Assembly (NCBI GenBank): GCA_963851025.1
Contig: CAWKOA010000010.1
Span: 226,023 to 290,022 of the forward strand
DNA from: RYN-230 sp963851025
GTDB taxonomy: Bacteria > Actinomycetota > Actinomycetes > Streptosporangiales > Streptosporangiaceae
DNA length: 64,000 bases
Direction: 5' to 3'
Program-made: the position numbers and the translations under genes
Notes under the pieces: model-generated
What the model saw: the letters and a program-made list of their open reading frames with translations, nothing else
Databases searched by the model: none
What the model was told of the DNA's origin: nothing
Shown: piece after piece, positions 55,319-63,908 of the stretch
How the letters are laid out: every line of letters begins with the position of its first letter
How positions within the stretch are numbered: the first letter of the stretch is position 1

Positions 55319-56501
55319 CTAGCGGAGGCGGGCGGAGCGGGCGCGGAGCAGGACCAGGGTGGCCAGGCAGGCGGCGGCGAGCAGGACGAACGGGACCAGG
55401 TCGGAGGTGGCCTGGGCCAGGGTCCCGCTCACCGCTGCCCCTATCGTCTGGCCGCTGGCCCAGGCCAGGTTGGCCAGCCCGAAGGCCAGGCCCTGGTTCA
55501 GGTTCAGCCGGTGCGCGCCGTTGCTGAGCAGTGCCGAGGCCGGCGTGAACAGCGTCCCGTAGCTGGGCATGCCCGCGACCAGCACGGCGATCAGCACCGC
55601 CGCCGGGGCCAGCCACGGCACCAGCAGGCTGACCAGCACCGCGGCGCACAAGGAGATCTGGATGGGCACCAGCGCGCCGCGGCGGTCGGACAGCGCCGGC
55701 CAGCGGGGAGAGGGCCGACTCGATCGCCGCGGCGGCCAGGAACGTCCCCCCGATGACGAGCGTGGTCGCGCCCAGCTGGGCCAGGCGCAGCGGCACCAGC
55801 ACGTCCACCACGCCGAAGGCCAGGCCGGCCAGCAGGGTCAGCCACATGCCCGCGGCGACATGGCTGTCGCGCACGGCGGGCAGCGCGGCGCGCAGCCTCT
55901 GCGGCTCGGACCTCTTGGGCGCGGGCACCAGGAACGCCACCACTATCAGGCCGATCCCGATCACCGCGGCCGCGGCGAAGGCCGGCCCGGTGCCGACCTG
56001 GCCAGCGACGGCGCCGACCACCGGCCCGAACAGCGCGCCGACCACTGCGGCGCCCAGCGCGGTGCCGAGCAGCTCACCGCGCCGCTCGGCCGGGGCGGCG
56101 GTGGCGGTCCAGGCCATGGCCGCGGTCCAGGTGCACGCGCCGCCCAGGCCCTGCACGAAGCGCGCCGCGTCCAGCACGGGGGCGGCCGTGGCGAAGCCGA
56201 AGACCAGCGTGGACACGCTCATCAGCGCCAGGCCCAGCACCGCCACCGCCCGGTCGCCCAGGCGCGCGGTGAGGACCCCGCTGGGCAGCGCGCCGACCAG
56301 GGTGCCCAGCGGGTAGGCGGCGACCAGGATCCCCGCGCCAGCCTTGGACAGGCCCGCGGAGTGGGTGTAGTGCGGCAGCAGCGGGGTCAGCGCGGTGAAG
56401 AAGACCGTGTCCACCAGGACCAGCGCGCAGAGGAAGCCGATCAGCACCCGCAGCCGGGGCGTGAGCTTGGGCCGGGTGAGGACGGGCGGAGCAGAGGTCA
56501 T
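55319..56501 (-). CDS. DHA1-like MFS transporter, one frameshift
   Basis: About 393 residues and 12 membrane segments once joined. VLIGFLCALVLVDTVFFTAL is helix 1, GVLTARLGDRAVAVLGLALM is motif A, and FVQGLGGACTWTAAMAW lies near motif C. The frame changes near 55695 (SPLAG to LSDRRGALVPIQISL) by one extra base. The C-terminal half starts VPIQISLCAAVLVSLLVPWL. It lies 124 bases downstream of the ring-cleavage cluster on the same strand, so it could import a substrate or export a product of that pathway, but that is inference. Confidence 0.85.
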
Positions 56502-56625
56502 GCCCGCGTCACGCCGTGCTCACGCTATCTACCCGATCTGCCGCGCCAGTGCGGCCGCCGCCGTAGCCCTCCGCGGGGACCGCAGCGCCAGGTTCCGGCC
56601 CCCAGGATCCGGACTGTACCGTCAG

Positions 56626-57441
56626 TCAGCCCTCGGTGGCCAGTTGATTAAGCCACCGCTGGCTGGCCCGGGCCACCCGGGGCGGTACCGAAAGCTCGTT
56701 GAGCAGGTCGGTGGCCGCGGCCATCTCGTGCTCGCGGCGCCGCGCATGCTGGTAGCTCCCCTGCTCCAGCCGGGCCAGCGTGCCCGCGTCCGCGGCGGCC
56801 AGTTCGGCTGCGAGGTGCTCGCGCAGCCAGTCCTCGCAGCCGGCCGCCCGGGCGGCGCGCAGGGCCTCGATGGCCGCCGCGGCCATTCCCTTGTAGAACA
56901 CGCTGCGCAGCAGCTTCCGGGTGGCTGCGGCCCCGGCCGGGCCGGGCAGCACGCTCACGGAGCCCCCGCAGCCCCCGAGCATCCGGGCGACGGCCTCCGC
57001 GGCCGGCCCGGACACCACCATCGGGACGCGCAGCCCCCGCCCCGGCACCGGCGCCATGATCGCGATGTCCGCGAACGGCACCCCGGCCTGCTCCGCGGTG
57101 GCGGCCAGATCCTGCTTGAGGCCAGCGGATGCGGTGTTGGCGTCGGCGAACACGGTCCGGCCGGCCGCCCCGTTCCCCGCCTCCGCGCCGCTCAGGCCGG
57201 GCAGGGCCTGTTCCAGCGCCTTCTCGGACTCGCCGGCGGTGGTCAGGCTGAGCACCAGGCTGGCGCCCCGGCAGGCGTCCGCGTCGCTGGCGGCCGCGGT
57301 CACGCCGGCCGGCGCCGGCGCCGCCGGGTCGTAGCCGCGCACGCAGACCCCGGCCGCGGCCAGGTCACGGGCGATCGTCCCGCCCGCCTCGCCCAGCCCG
57401 AGCACCGCGACGGTCAGCGGCACCGCCCCGCCGGCCGTCAC
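56626..57441 (-). CDS. NAD(P)-binding dehydrogenase of the 3-hydroxyisobutyrate type (DUF1932)
   Basis: 271 residues. VAVLGLGEAGGTIARDLAAA binds the dinucleotide, VFADANTASAGLKQDLA and FADIAIMAPVPGRGLRVPMV correspond to the substrate loop of 6PGDH-like enzymes, and KLLRSVFYKGMAAAAIEALR holds the catalytic Lys region. The C-terminal part is of the DUF1932 type. It uses a GTG that overlaps the stop of the dioxygenase gene (GTGA, 57438-57441). It is the last gene of the coupled cluster and may oxidise or reduce a ring-cleavage intermediate. Confidence 0.83.
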   Translation of the reverse strand: MTAGGAVPLTVAVLGLGEAGGTIARDLAAAGVCVRGYDPAAPAPAGVTAAASDADACRGASLVLSLTTAGESEKALEQALPGLSGAEAGNGAAGRTVFADANTASAGLKQDLAATAEQAGVPFADIAIMAPVPGRGLRVPMVVSGPAAEAVARMLGGCGGSVSVLPGPAGAAATRKLLRSVFYKGMAAAAIEALRAARAAGCEDWLREHLAAELAAADAGTLARLEQGSYQHARRREHEMAAATDLLNELSVPPRVARASQRWLNQLATEG

Positions 57442-58420
57442 CGGGCGGTCCCGGGCGCGTCGGCTCCGGCCGGGGCCGGCGGAGTGCCATGCGTGTGGAA
57501 GCTGTCGATGGTCTTCAGCCCCCACGCCTGGCCCTTGGCCCGCTCCGCCCGGGACCAGGAGATGGGCCGCCAGTCCGGGGCGAGCACCAGCCGCGCGCCC
57601 GCGTTGCACAGCTCGATCCGGTTCCCGCCCGGCTCGTATACGTAGAGGAAGAACGTCTGCTGGATGGCGTGCTTGTGCGGCCCGGTCTCGATGTGGATGC
57701 CCGCCTCCAGCATCACGTCGGCCGCGCGGAGGATGTCCTCGCGCTGGTCGGCAGCGAACGCCACGTGGTGCAGCCGGCCCGGCTGCCCGTCCAGTCGGAC
57801 GTGTACACCAGGTCGTAGCTCTTGTCCCCGACGTGGTACCAGACCGCTGACGGCACCCCATCGTCCATAACGATCTGCTCGGTCAGCTCGGCCCCGAGCA
57901 CGCCGGGCAGGAACGAGGTGACCGCCGGGATGTCCGCGGCCAGGTAGTTGACATGGTCGAGCCGCCGCACGTTGGCGCCACGGCCGGGGAACGGCGCGGC
58001 CTGGTTCTTCAGCGCGGGGCGCTGTCCCTCAGGCGCCTCGTACCACTCGCTTTCCCAGTAGATCCCCAGCTCGTGCCCGTCGGGGTCGGTGAAGCGGTAG
58101 GTCGGCCCGATGCCTTCCGCACCGTCGGCCCAGCCGAGGCCGAGCCCGGCCGCCTCGATGGCCCGGACCCGGCGGTCCAGTGCCTCCGGGCCGGCCGCGC
58201 GCAGCCAGGTCCGGCCGATGCCCGCGGCGGGCGCGTCCACCACGCAGACGGTGAACCGCTCGTAGTCGTCCCAGGTGCGCAGGTAGGTGCGGTTCCCGCT
58301 CCGGCCCACCTCGGACAGGCCCATCAGCCGGACGAAGAAGTCCACGGTCTCGGCCGGGACCTGGGTGCGGAGCTCCACCGCCGACACGTGGGCGATGTCA
58401 CGGCAGCGCTGCGGGGACAT
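57438..58420 (-). CDS. Extradiol-type (VOC) ring-cleavage dioxygenase, one frameshift
   Basis: Two VOC domains. IAHVSAVELRTQVPAETVDF opens the first, and DPDGHELGIYWESEW ends it. VRRLDHVNYLAADIPAVTSF opens the catalytic domain, with likely Fe ligands in LDHVNYL, GRLHHVAFAA and NRIELCNAG. The frame breaks near 57787 (one base missing), joining DWTG to QPGRLHHVAFAADQRED. About 326 residues, typical of catechol 2,3-dioxygenase. AGGAGGT lies 9 bases before the ATG. It should cleave a catechol-type ring; substrate unknown. Confidence 0.87.
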
Positions 58421-58427
58421 GGCGTGA

Positions 58428-59102
58428 TTACCTCCTGGCCGGGTGGTGGCTGGCACCGTCGCTGCGGGCCTGCTCCGCAGCGAGGCTGCGGAGCGATTCG
58501 ATGACGCTGGTGATGTGATCCCGCATGGCCGCCTCGGCCGCGGCCGGGTTCCGGGTCACGATGGCGGCCACGATCCGCTCGTGCTGGGCCAGGGACACGG
58601 CCGGGCGGCCCGGGATCAGCGCCAGGGCGAACTGGTGGCGGACCAGCTGGGCGCGGAGCCGCTCGATCATGCCGGTGGCGGTGTCGTGCGCGGCGATGGA
58701 CCGGATCCGGGCGTGCAGCCGCGCGTTGGCGTCGCTGTAGCGGAGCAGTTCGGCCGCCTGCACCGCGACGCGCATCTCGCGGACGATGTCCTCCAGCTCG
58801 GTGGCCTGGGCGGGGGTGACCCGCTCGGCGGCCCGGGCCGCGGTCAGCCCCTCCAGCAGCCGCCGGACCTCGGTGATCTCGATCGCCTCGCTGATCGGGA
58901 TGACCCGCACCCGGGCGCCCCGGTGCCGCTGCACGTCCACCAGCCCCTCGCTGGCCAGCACCGGGATCGCGGCCCGGACCGCGAACCGGCTGCAGCCGAA
59001 GCGCTCGCACAGGTCGACCTCGACCAGGCGCTGCCCGGCCGCGAACTCGCCCGCCAGGATGGCGTCCCGCAGTGCATCCAGCACGGCCCCCTCGTCGGCC
59101 AC
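58428..59102 (-). CDS. GntR/FadR-family regulator
   Basis: 224 residues: winged helix LRDAILAGEFAAGQRLVEVDLCERFGCSR then AIPVLASEGLVDVQRHRGARV, followed by an all-helical FCD ligand-binding domain (EITEVRRLLEGLTAARAAERV to LAQHERIVAAIVTRNPAAAE). FCD regulators usually sense a carboxylic acid substrate or intermediate. GTG start with AGAGGGG upstream; it lies 2 bases after the aldolase gene and 7 bases before the dioxygenase gene, so it is embedded in the operon it probably controls. Confidence 0.9.
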   Translation of the reverse strand: MADEGAVLDALRDAILAGEFAAGQRLVEVDLCERFGCSRFAVRAAIPVLASEGLVDVQRHRGARVRVIPISEAIEITEVRRLLEGLTAARAAERVTPAQATELEDIVREMRVAVQAAELLRYSDANARLHARIRSIAAHDTATGMIERLRAQLVRHQFALALIPGRPAVSLAQHERIVAAIVTRNPAAAEAAMRDHITSVIESLRSLAAEQARSDGASHHPARR

Positions 59103-59104
59103 GC

Positions 59105-59800
59105 TTACCCCTCTTCCTGGTCCGCCCGCACGTACGTCACGCCGAGTCGTTCGAGTACCGGCCGCAGGTCGTAGCGGTCCAGGCTGAGCTCACCCCGGGC
59201 GAACGCCTCCCGGGCCTCATCCTCCCGCTGGACGCGGCGGCGCCCGTCCGCCGCCACCTGCGCGGCCTGCTCCCGTGGGATGCAGACCACGCCGTCGTCG
59301 TCGGCGACCACCGCGTCCCCCGGCCGGATCACCGTGCCGCCGATGCTGACCGGCACGTTCACCGCGCCGGCGGTGGTCTTCCCGGTGCCCTGGGCGCTGA
59401 CGAACCAGGACCAGACGGGGAAGGCCGCTGCGGTGATCGGGGCGACGTCCCGCACGCCGGTGGTGGTGACCAGCCCGCGGACCCCGCGGGCGGCGAGCGA
59501 GGTGGTGATCAGCTCGCCGACGAAGCCGTCGCTGGACGGGGACGTGGTCGTGACGACCAGCAGGTCACCCGGCCGGGCCTGCTCGATGGCCGCGTGCAGC
59601 ATGAGGTTGTCACCCGGCCCGCACAGCACGGTGAGGGCGGTGCCGGCGGCGCGGGCGCCGGCCCAGGCCGGCCGCAGGGCGGTGCCGAGCAGCCCGGTCT
59701 TGCCCGCGGCCTCGTGCACGGTGGCCACGCCCAGCTCGCCCAGCTCGGCCACCACGCCGGCGTCGGCGCGCGGCGGGTCCACGATCACCACGGGCTTCAC
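59105..59800 (-). CDS. RraA-like aldolase (4-hydroxy-4-methyl-2-oxoglutarate/CHA type)
   Basis: 231 residues. GVATVHEAAGKTGLLGTALRPAWAG starts the RraA-like fold. DLLVVTTTSPSSDGFVGELI, RGVRGLVTTTGVRDVAPI (the active-site Arg and Asp motif GxxRD) and VIRPGDAVVADDDGVVCIPRE (metal-binding) match class II HMG/CHA aldolases such as GalC/LigK. These cleave 4-carboxy-4-hydroxy-2-oxoadipate to pyruvate and oxaloacetate in ring-cleavage pathways. The GTG overlaps the PIG-L stop (GTGA, 59797-59800). Confidence 0.9.
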   Translation of the reverse strand: MKPVVIVDPPRADAGVVAELGELGVATVHEAAGKTGLLGTALRPAWAGARAAGTALTVLCGPGDNLMLHAAIEQARPGDLLVVTTTSPSSDGFVGELITTSLAARGVRGLVTTTGVRDVAPITAAAFPVWSWFVSAQGTGKTTAGAVNVPVSIGGTVIRPGDAVVADDDGVVCIPREQAAQVAADGRRRVQREDEAREAFARGELSLDRYDLRPVLERLGVTYVRADQEEG

Positions 59801-60528
59801 GCCAGCACCCCACTGACCTGGGGAAAGACCCGCTGGTAGGCCTCCGCGTAGCGGATGGTGGCCGGGCCGCCGTTCCGCCTGGCCTGGACCCCGCGCCGCT
59901 CGGCCAGGTCGGCGTAGTAGCGGACCAGGTGCTCCTGGGACCCCATGGCCGCCATCGCCTGCTGCTTCAGGTCGAACACCGGCGTGATGTCGACGAGCAC
60001 GTCCGGCCGGAACTCGCACATCTCGGGCTGGTGGGGCTCGAAGCGGAACACCGGCGGCGCGCCGATCACCGGGTGCGCCGACGGCCGGCCCTGCGCCTGG
60101 GCCACCATCCGGGCCCGCAGCGTGAGGTCGGCGGCCTGCGGGTGGTCGTAGTTGTAGGGATCGACCCTGGAGTGGGTGAGGATCACCCCGGGCTGCAGCT
60201 CGCGCATCAGGCCGGCCAGCTGCAGCACCAGGTCCTGGGTGTCCGGCAGCGGGTAGTCCCCCTGGTCCAGGAAGTGCATGGTGGCCCCCAGCACCTGGCC
60301 CGCCGCCTCCGCCTCGGCCCGGCGGATCTTCTTCACCTGGTCCACGGTCATGCCCGGCTGCTTCCAGGCCCCGGGCGACTCGCCATGCTCGCCGTAGGAC
60401 AGGCACACCACGTGGGCCTCCCCGAAGGCCGCGGTGACGACGGCGATGTAGCCGGCCGCCCGCCACACGAAGTCGGCCGCGTGGGCGCTCACGACCAGCA
60501 GCCGCCCGAACCCGTCCTGGGTGGTCAC
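59797..60528 (-). CDS. PIG-L-type hydratase resembling GalB (4-oxalomesaconate hydratase)
   Basis: 243 residues. LLVVSAHAADFVWRAAGYIA holds the zinc-binding His and Asp in the form seen in GalB rather than in the sugar deacetylases, VVCLSYGEHGESPGAWKQPG follows, and GVILTHSRVDPYNYDHPQAA gives the further His ligands. GalB hydrates 4-oxalomesaconate to the substrate of the neighbouring aldolase. The GTG at 60528 overlaps a TGA at 60525-60527 in the upstream gene's proper frame. In the sequence as given the two genes read as one open frame, which I consider an artefact of an extra base. Confidence 0.87.
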   Translation of the reverse strand: MTTQDGFGRLLVVSAHAADFVWRAAGYIAVVTAAFGEAHVVCLSYGEHGESPGAWKQPGMTVDQVKKIRRAEAEAAGQVLGATMHFLDQGDYPLPDTQDLVLQLAGLMRELQPGVILTHSRVDPYNYDHPQAADLTLRARMVAQAQGRPSAHPVIGAPPVFRFEPHQPEMCEFRPDVLVDITPVFDLKQQAMAAMGSQEHLVRYYADLAERRGVQARRNGGPATIRYAEAYQRVFPQVSGVLA

Positions 60529-61510
60529 GCAGCGTCCGCCGTGCTGGCCCGGACGGGGCTGGCCCGGCTGGCCCGGCGGGCGGTCCGCGCCAGCCAGCAG
60601 CCGGCTGTTAGACACGATCATGGTGGTGATCTCCTCGTCGGTGAATGCCGCGGCCCGCAGCGCGTCCGCCATGAGGGGCAGACCGTCCTCCACCGGGGGG
60701 TTATGCGGCTGGCCGAGGTCGGTGGTGATGATGGTGTGCTCCGCGCCGGTAGCCCGGATGTTGTCCGCCATCCGGGCCCACTCGTACTTGCCGGTGAACG
60801 GCGTGGTGAAGCAGCGCTCCAGGAACGCCCCCTGCCCGGCCAGGGCCTTCTGGTCGTCCAGGCTCATGTCCTGCTGCGGGAACTCCGGGTGGGTGGCGAT
60901 CACGTGCCGGACGCCCGCCTCGAACGCGGCCTCGGCCACCACCCGGCTCTCGTAGGCCGACAGGTGCCCGGTGGCCACGACGAGCTGGTGGCGGGCGGCC
61001 AGCTGGAGCACCTCGCGGGCGGCCGGGAGCGGCCGCCCGTCCCCGTCGAGGACATCCACCACGGGCACCGTCATCCCCTGGGCGTCCAGCTCGCGCTGCA
61101 GGGCCATCCACATCGGCGGGGTCGCACCCGGGGGCAGGTCGGCGTGCTTGTCCCGGTGGTTGGCCGCGTCCAGGGTCGGCATCCAGAGGATCCGGGCGCC
61201 TTCGCGGGCGGCGATCTCCACCGCGATCGGGTTCAGCCCGCCCACCGAGGAGTTGAGGGTCAGCGCCCCCAGCACCCGGACCTCGCCCGGCCCCCGTCAG
61301 CGCCTCGTTGAGGACGGCGGCGCGTTCCGCGGTCGGCACGTAGTGGGACTTCAGGGCGAACCCGGCCAGCCCCACGTCCCAGCAGCGGCGGGCCAGCTGC
61401 AGGTCGGTGACCTGGCGGCGCATCACGTCGGGTTCCACGTGCACGTGCAGGTCGTAGGCGCCGCGCACCAGCCGGCGCGCCCACTCGCTCGGCTTGGTCG
61501 AGCTCAGCAC
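60525..61510 (-). CDS. DUF6282 amidohydrolase-like protein, frameshifted
   Basis: RRLVRGAYDLHVHVEPDVMR gives the HxH metal-binding start, DVGLAGFALKSHYVPTAERA the second motif, and LGALTLNSSVGGLNPIAVEI and VDVLDGDGRPLPAAREVLQLA the rest, as in DUF6282 proteins, which resemble metal-dependent lactonases such as LigI-type hydrolases. The frame shifts near 61288 by one extra base (GAGEVRVLGAL). A second extra base between about 60530 and 60600 is inferred, because the correct frame would then end at the TGA overlapping the next start. It is the first gene of the cluster and could open a lactone ring in the pathway. Confidence 0.8.
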
Positions 61511-61657
61511 GGCGCGGCCACCCGCAGGTCATCACGCATGGGCTACCCGACCGTTTCGGCGACAATTTCCGTGTACAACTTGGGCCACGATATGGGCGGC
61601 TATGTCCGGGGTCAAGGGGAGACCCGGTAGGTCGCCGGAAGCCGCCCGCGACGGGGG

Positions 61658-62951
61658 TCAGGCGCTGAGCTGGATCTGCCGGAGGAACTCGGCGTTGGAG
61701 GCGGTGTCGCGGGTGCGGTCCAGCAGCAGCTGGATGGCCTGCTGGGGGTCGAGCTCGGCGAGGACCCGCCGGAGCTTGGCGGTCACGGCGTGCTCCTCGG
61801 CCGTCATCAGCAGGTCGTCTCGGCGGGTGCTGGACGGGCTCACGTCGATGGCGGGGAAGATGCGCTTCTCGGCCAGGTCGCGGCGCAGCCGCAGCTCCAT
61901 GTTCCCGGTGCCCTTGAACTCCTCGAAGAACACGTCGTCCATCCGCGATCCGGTCTCGACCAGCGCGGTGCACAGCAGGGTCAGCGAACCGCCGTCCTCG
62001 ACGTTGCGGGCGGCGCCGAGGAACTTCCGTGGCGGGTACAGGGCGCCGACGGCCACGCCGCCAGCCAGGATACGGCTGCTGGACGGCGCGGCCAGGTTGT
62101 AGGCCCGGCCGAGGCGGGTGATGGAGTCGAGCAGCACGACCACGTCGCGGCCCAGCTCGACCAGCCGCTTGGCCCGCTCGATGGCCAGCTCGGCGACCTG
62201 GATGTGCTCCTCGGCGGCCTGGTCGAAGGTGGAGTAGACGACCTCACCGTGAACGGAGCGGCGCAGGTCGGTCACTTCCTCGGGGCGCTCGCCGACCAGG
62301 ACGACCATGAGGTGCACCTCGGGATGGTTGGCGGCCACCGCGGCCGCGATGGCCTGCAGCACCATGGTCTTGCCGGCCTTCGGCGGCGACACGATGAGCC
62401 CGCGCTGCCCCTTGCCGACCGGGGCCACGAGGTCGATGATCCGGCCGGGCCGGGTTACCCGGCCCGGAGCTGGTCTCCAGGCGCAGCCGCTCCTGCGGGT
62501 GCAGCGGGGTCAGCTTGGCGAACTCGGGGCGCTGCGCCGCCTGCTGCGGGCCGGTTCCGTTGACGGTGGTGACGCTGGCCAGCAGCGGGTACTTCTCCCG
62601 CCGTGCCCGGCTGTCCCGGTTGCCCGCCGCCTGGCCGGCCCGGGGCGCCCGTGCGGTGCCCTCCACGGCATCTCCCGGGCGCAGCCCGTACTGCTGGATC
62701 TGGGCCTGGGCGACCAGGACATCGTCCGGGCCGCGCTGATAGCCGGCCCGGCGCAGGAACGCCCGGCCGTCGGTGATGTCCAGCAGGCCCGACACCGGCT
62801 CCGGGGGGCTTTCCTGGACGGGGGCCGCGGGAGACTGCGGCCGGGGCTTACCAGACGGCCCAGCCGCCGTGGACTGCTTGCGGGGCGGCCGCTGGGAGGG
62901 GGTTTTCGTGGCCCGCGGCGGCGCCGCGGGCTGGGTGAGGATTGTGGTCAA
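61658..62951 (-). CDS. rho: Transcription termination factor Rho, one frameshift
   Basis: Rho with the RNA-binding domain (GLLDITDGRAFLRRAGYQRG to YGLRPGDAVEGTAR) after a Pro-rich N-terminus of only about 40 residues. The ATPase core has Walker A SPPKAGKTMVLQ, MVVLVGERPEEVTDL and VVVLLDSITRLGRAYN (Walker B), FEEFKGTGNMELRLRRDLAEKR, and RDTASNAEFLRQIQLS near the end. The frame breaks near 62470; removing one G from the run gives SSGRVTRPGRIIDLVAP. About 430 residues, clearly shorter than the usual actinobacterial Rho. A TTG at 62951 with AAAGGA upstream is the best start. It stops RNA polymerase on C-rich transcripts. No thrB, rpmE or prfA is next to it. Confidence 0.9.
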
Positions 62952-63290
62952 GAGAGAATTCCTTTCGGAAGGCAGCCTGAATGCAGGCACGCCGGAAAAG
63001 GCGCCGGACGGCGCCGCGGAAAATGCGTACGTGCGCGACTCGGGGAATCCGGGAACCGCGTGGCACGCTGGTTCCGGAACAGCCGGCCTGGACCTCGGCA
63101 GGTCCTGGGAAGACGGAGCCGTGAACCCCGCTAACGGGAATCAGCCAGATCGGCTAGTCAGAACGGTTAGCCGGCGCTCGTATTGCACGCTCACATGTAG
63201 GCGGAATGGACATCGCCTACTGCGACCATACAGCAGAACACCACCGGGTGGCCAGATAATCCCGGCCGCGTTTCCCGCCCGGGGCCGGGA
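62952..63290. other. Intergenic leader of rho, no gene seen
   Basis: 339 bases that are less GC-rich than the surroundings. Apart from the terminator arm at 63259 and the rho ribosome site near 62952-62965, I see no gene or clear promoter. Rho genes elsewhere are autoregulated through long leaders, which this stretch could provide, but no specific element can be named. Confidence 0.4.
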
Positions 63291-63291
63291 T
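63259..63291 (-). terminator. 9-bp stem-loop after the GTPase gene
   Basis: ATCCCGGCC and GGCCGGGAT pair perfectly around a 15-base loop. The right arm ends on the first base of the stop codon of the GTPase gene. Confidence 0.65.
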
Positions 63292-63908
63292 CAGCTGGGC
63301 AGCGGTGCGCTCTGGTATTCAGCGGCCGGGTTGGCCCGGGTGAGCACGTGCCCGACCAGGGTGATCAGCACGTTCTTGACGGACTCCCGGTCCCGTGCGT
63401 CGCAGAGCACCACCGGCGCGCCCGGGTCGAGGTCGAGCGCGACCCGGACGTCGTCGGTGTCGTAGTGCGGCGCGTCGTCGAAGCAGTTGACCGCCACCAC
63501 GAACGGGGTGCCGTGCCGCTCGAAGTAGTCCACGGACGCGAAGCAGTCGGCGAGGCGCCGGGTGTCGGCCAGCACCACCGCCCCCAGGGCGCCGTAGGCC
63601 AGCTCGTCCCACATGAACCAGAACCGCTCCTGGCCGGGCGTGCCGAACAGGTACAGGGCCAGGTCGGACCGGAACGTGATCCGCCCGAAGTCCATCGCCA
63701 CCGTGGTCGTGGTCTTGCCCTGCACTCCGCTGATGTCGTCGACACCGACACTGCGGTCGCTGAGCGTCTCCTCGGTCCGCAGCGGCCGGATCTCACTGAT
63801 TGCGCTGACCAGCGTGGTCTTGCCCACGCCGAACCCCCCGGCGATGAGGATCTTGGCCGTGGTGGGCGCCACCGGGGCGGCCGCGATATCAGAGTGCGTG
63901 TAGTCCAT
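63291..63908 (-). CDS. Conservon small GTP-binding protein (CvnD-like)
   Basis: 205 residues. The P-loop is GGFGVGKTTLVSAISEI, switch region TTTTVAMDFGRI, then FGTPGQERFWFMWDELAYGA (the PGQ motif of small GTPases), and VAVNCFDDAPHY in place of the usual NKxD, which is normal for this family. It is the last gene of a conservon, after a DUF742 gene with which it overlaps by 20 bases. These modules act with a sensor kinase-like CvnA and a roadblock protein CvnB in developmental control in filamentous actinomycetes. Confidence 0.92.
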   Translation of the reverse strand: MDYTHSDIAAAPVAPTTAKILIAGGFGVGKTTLVSAISEIRPLRTEETLSDRSVGVDDISGVQGKTTTTVAMDFGRITFRSDLALYLFGTPGQERFWFMWDELAYGALGAVVLADTRRLADCFASVDYFERHGTPFVVAVNCFDDAPHYDTDDVRVALDLDPGAPVVLCDARDRESVKNVLITLVGHVLTRANPAAEYQSAPLPS

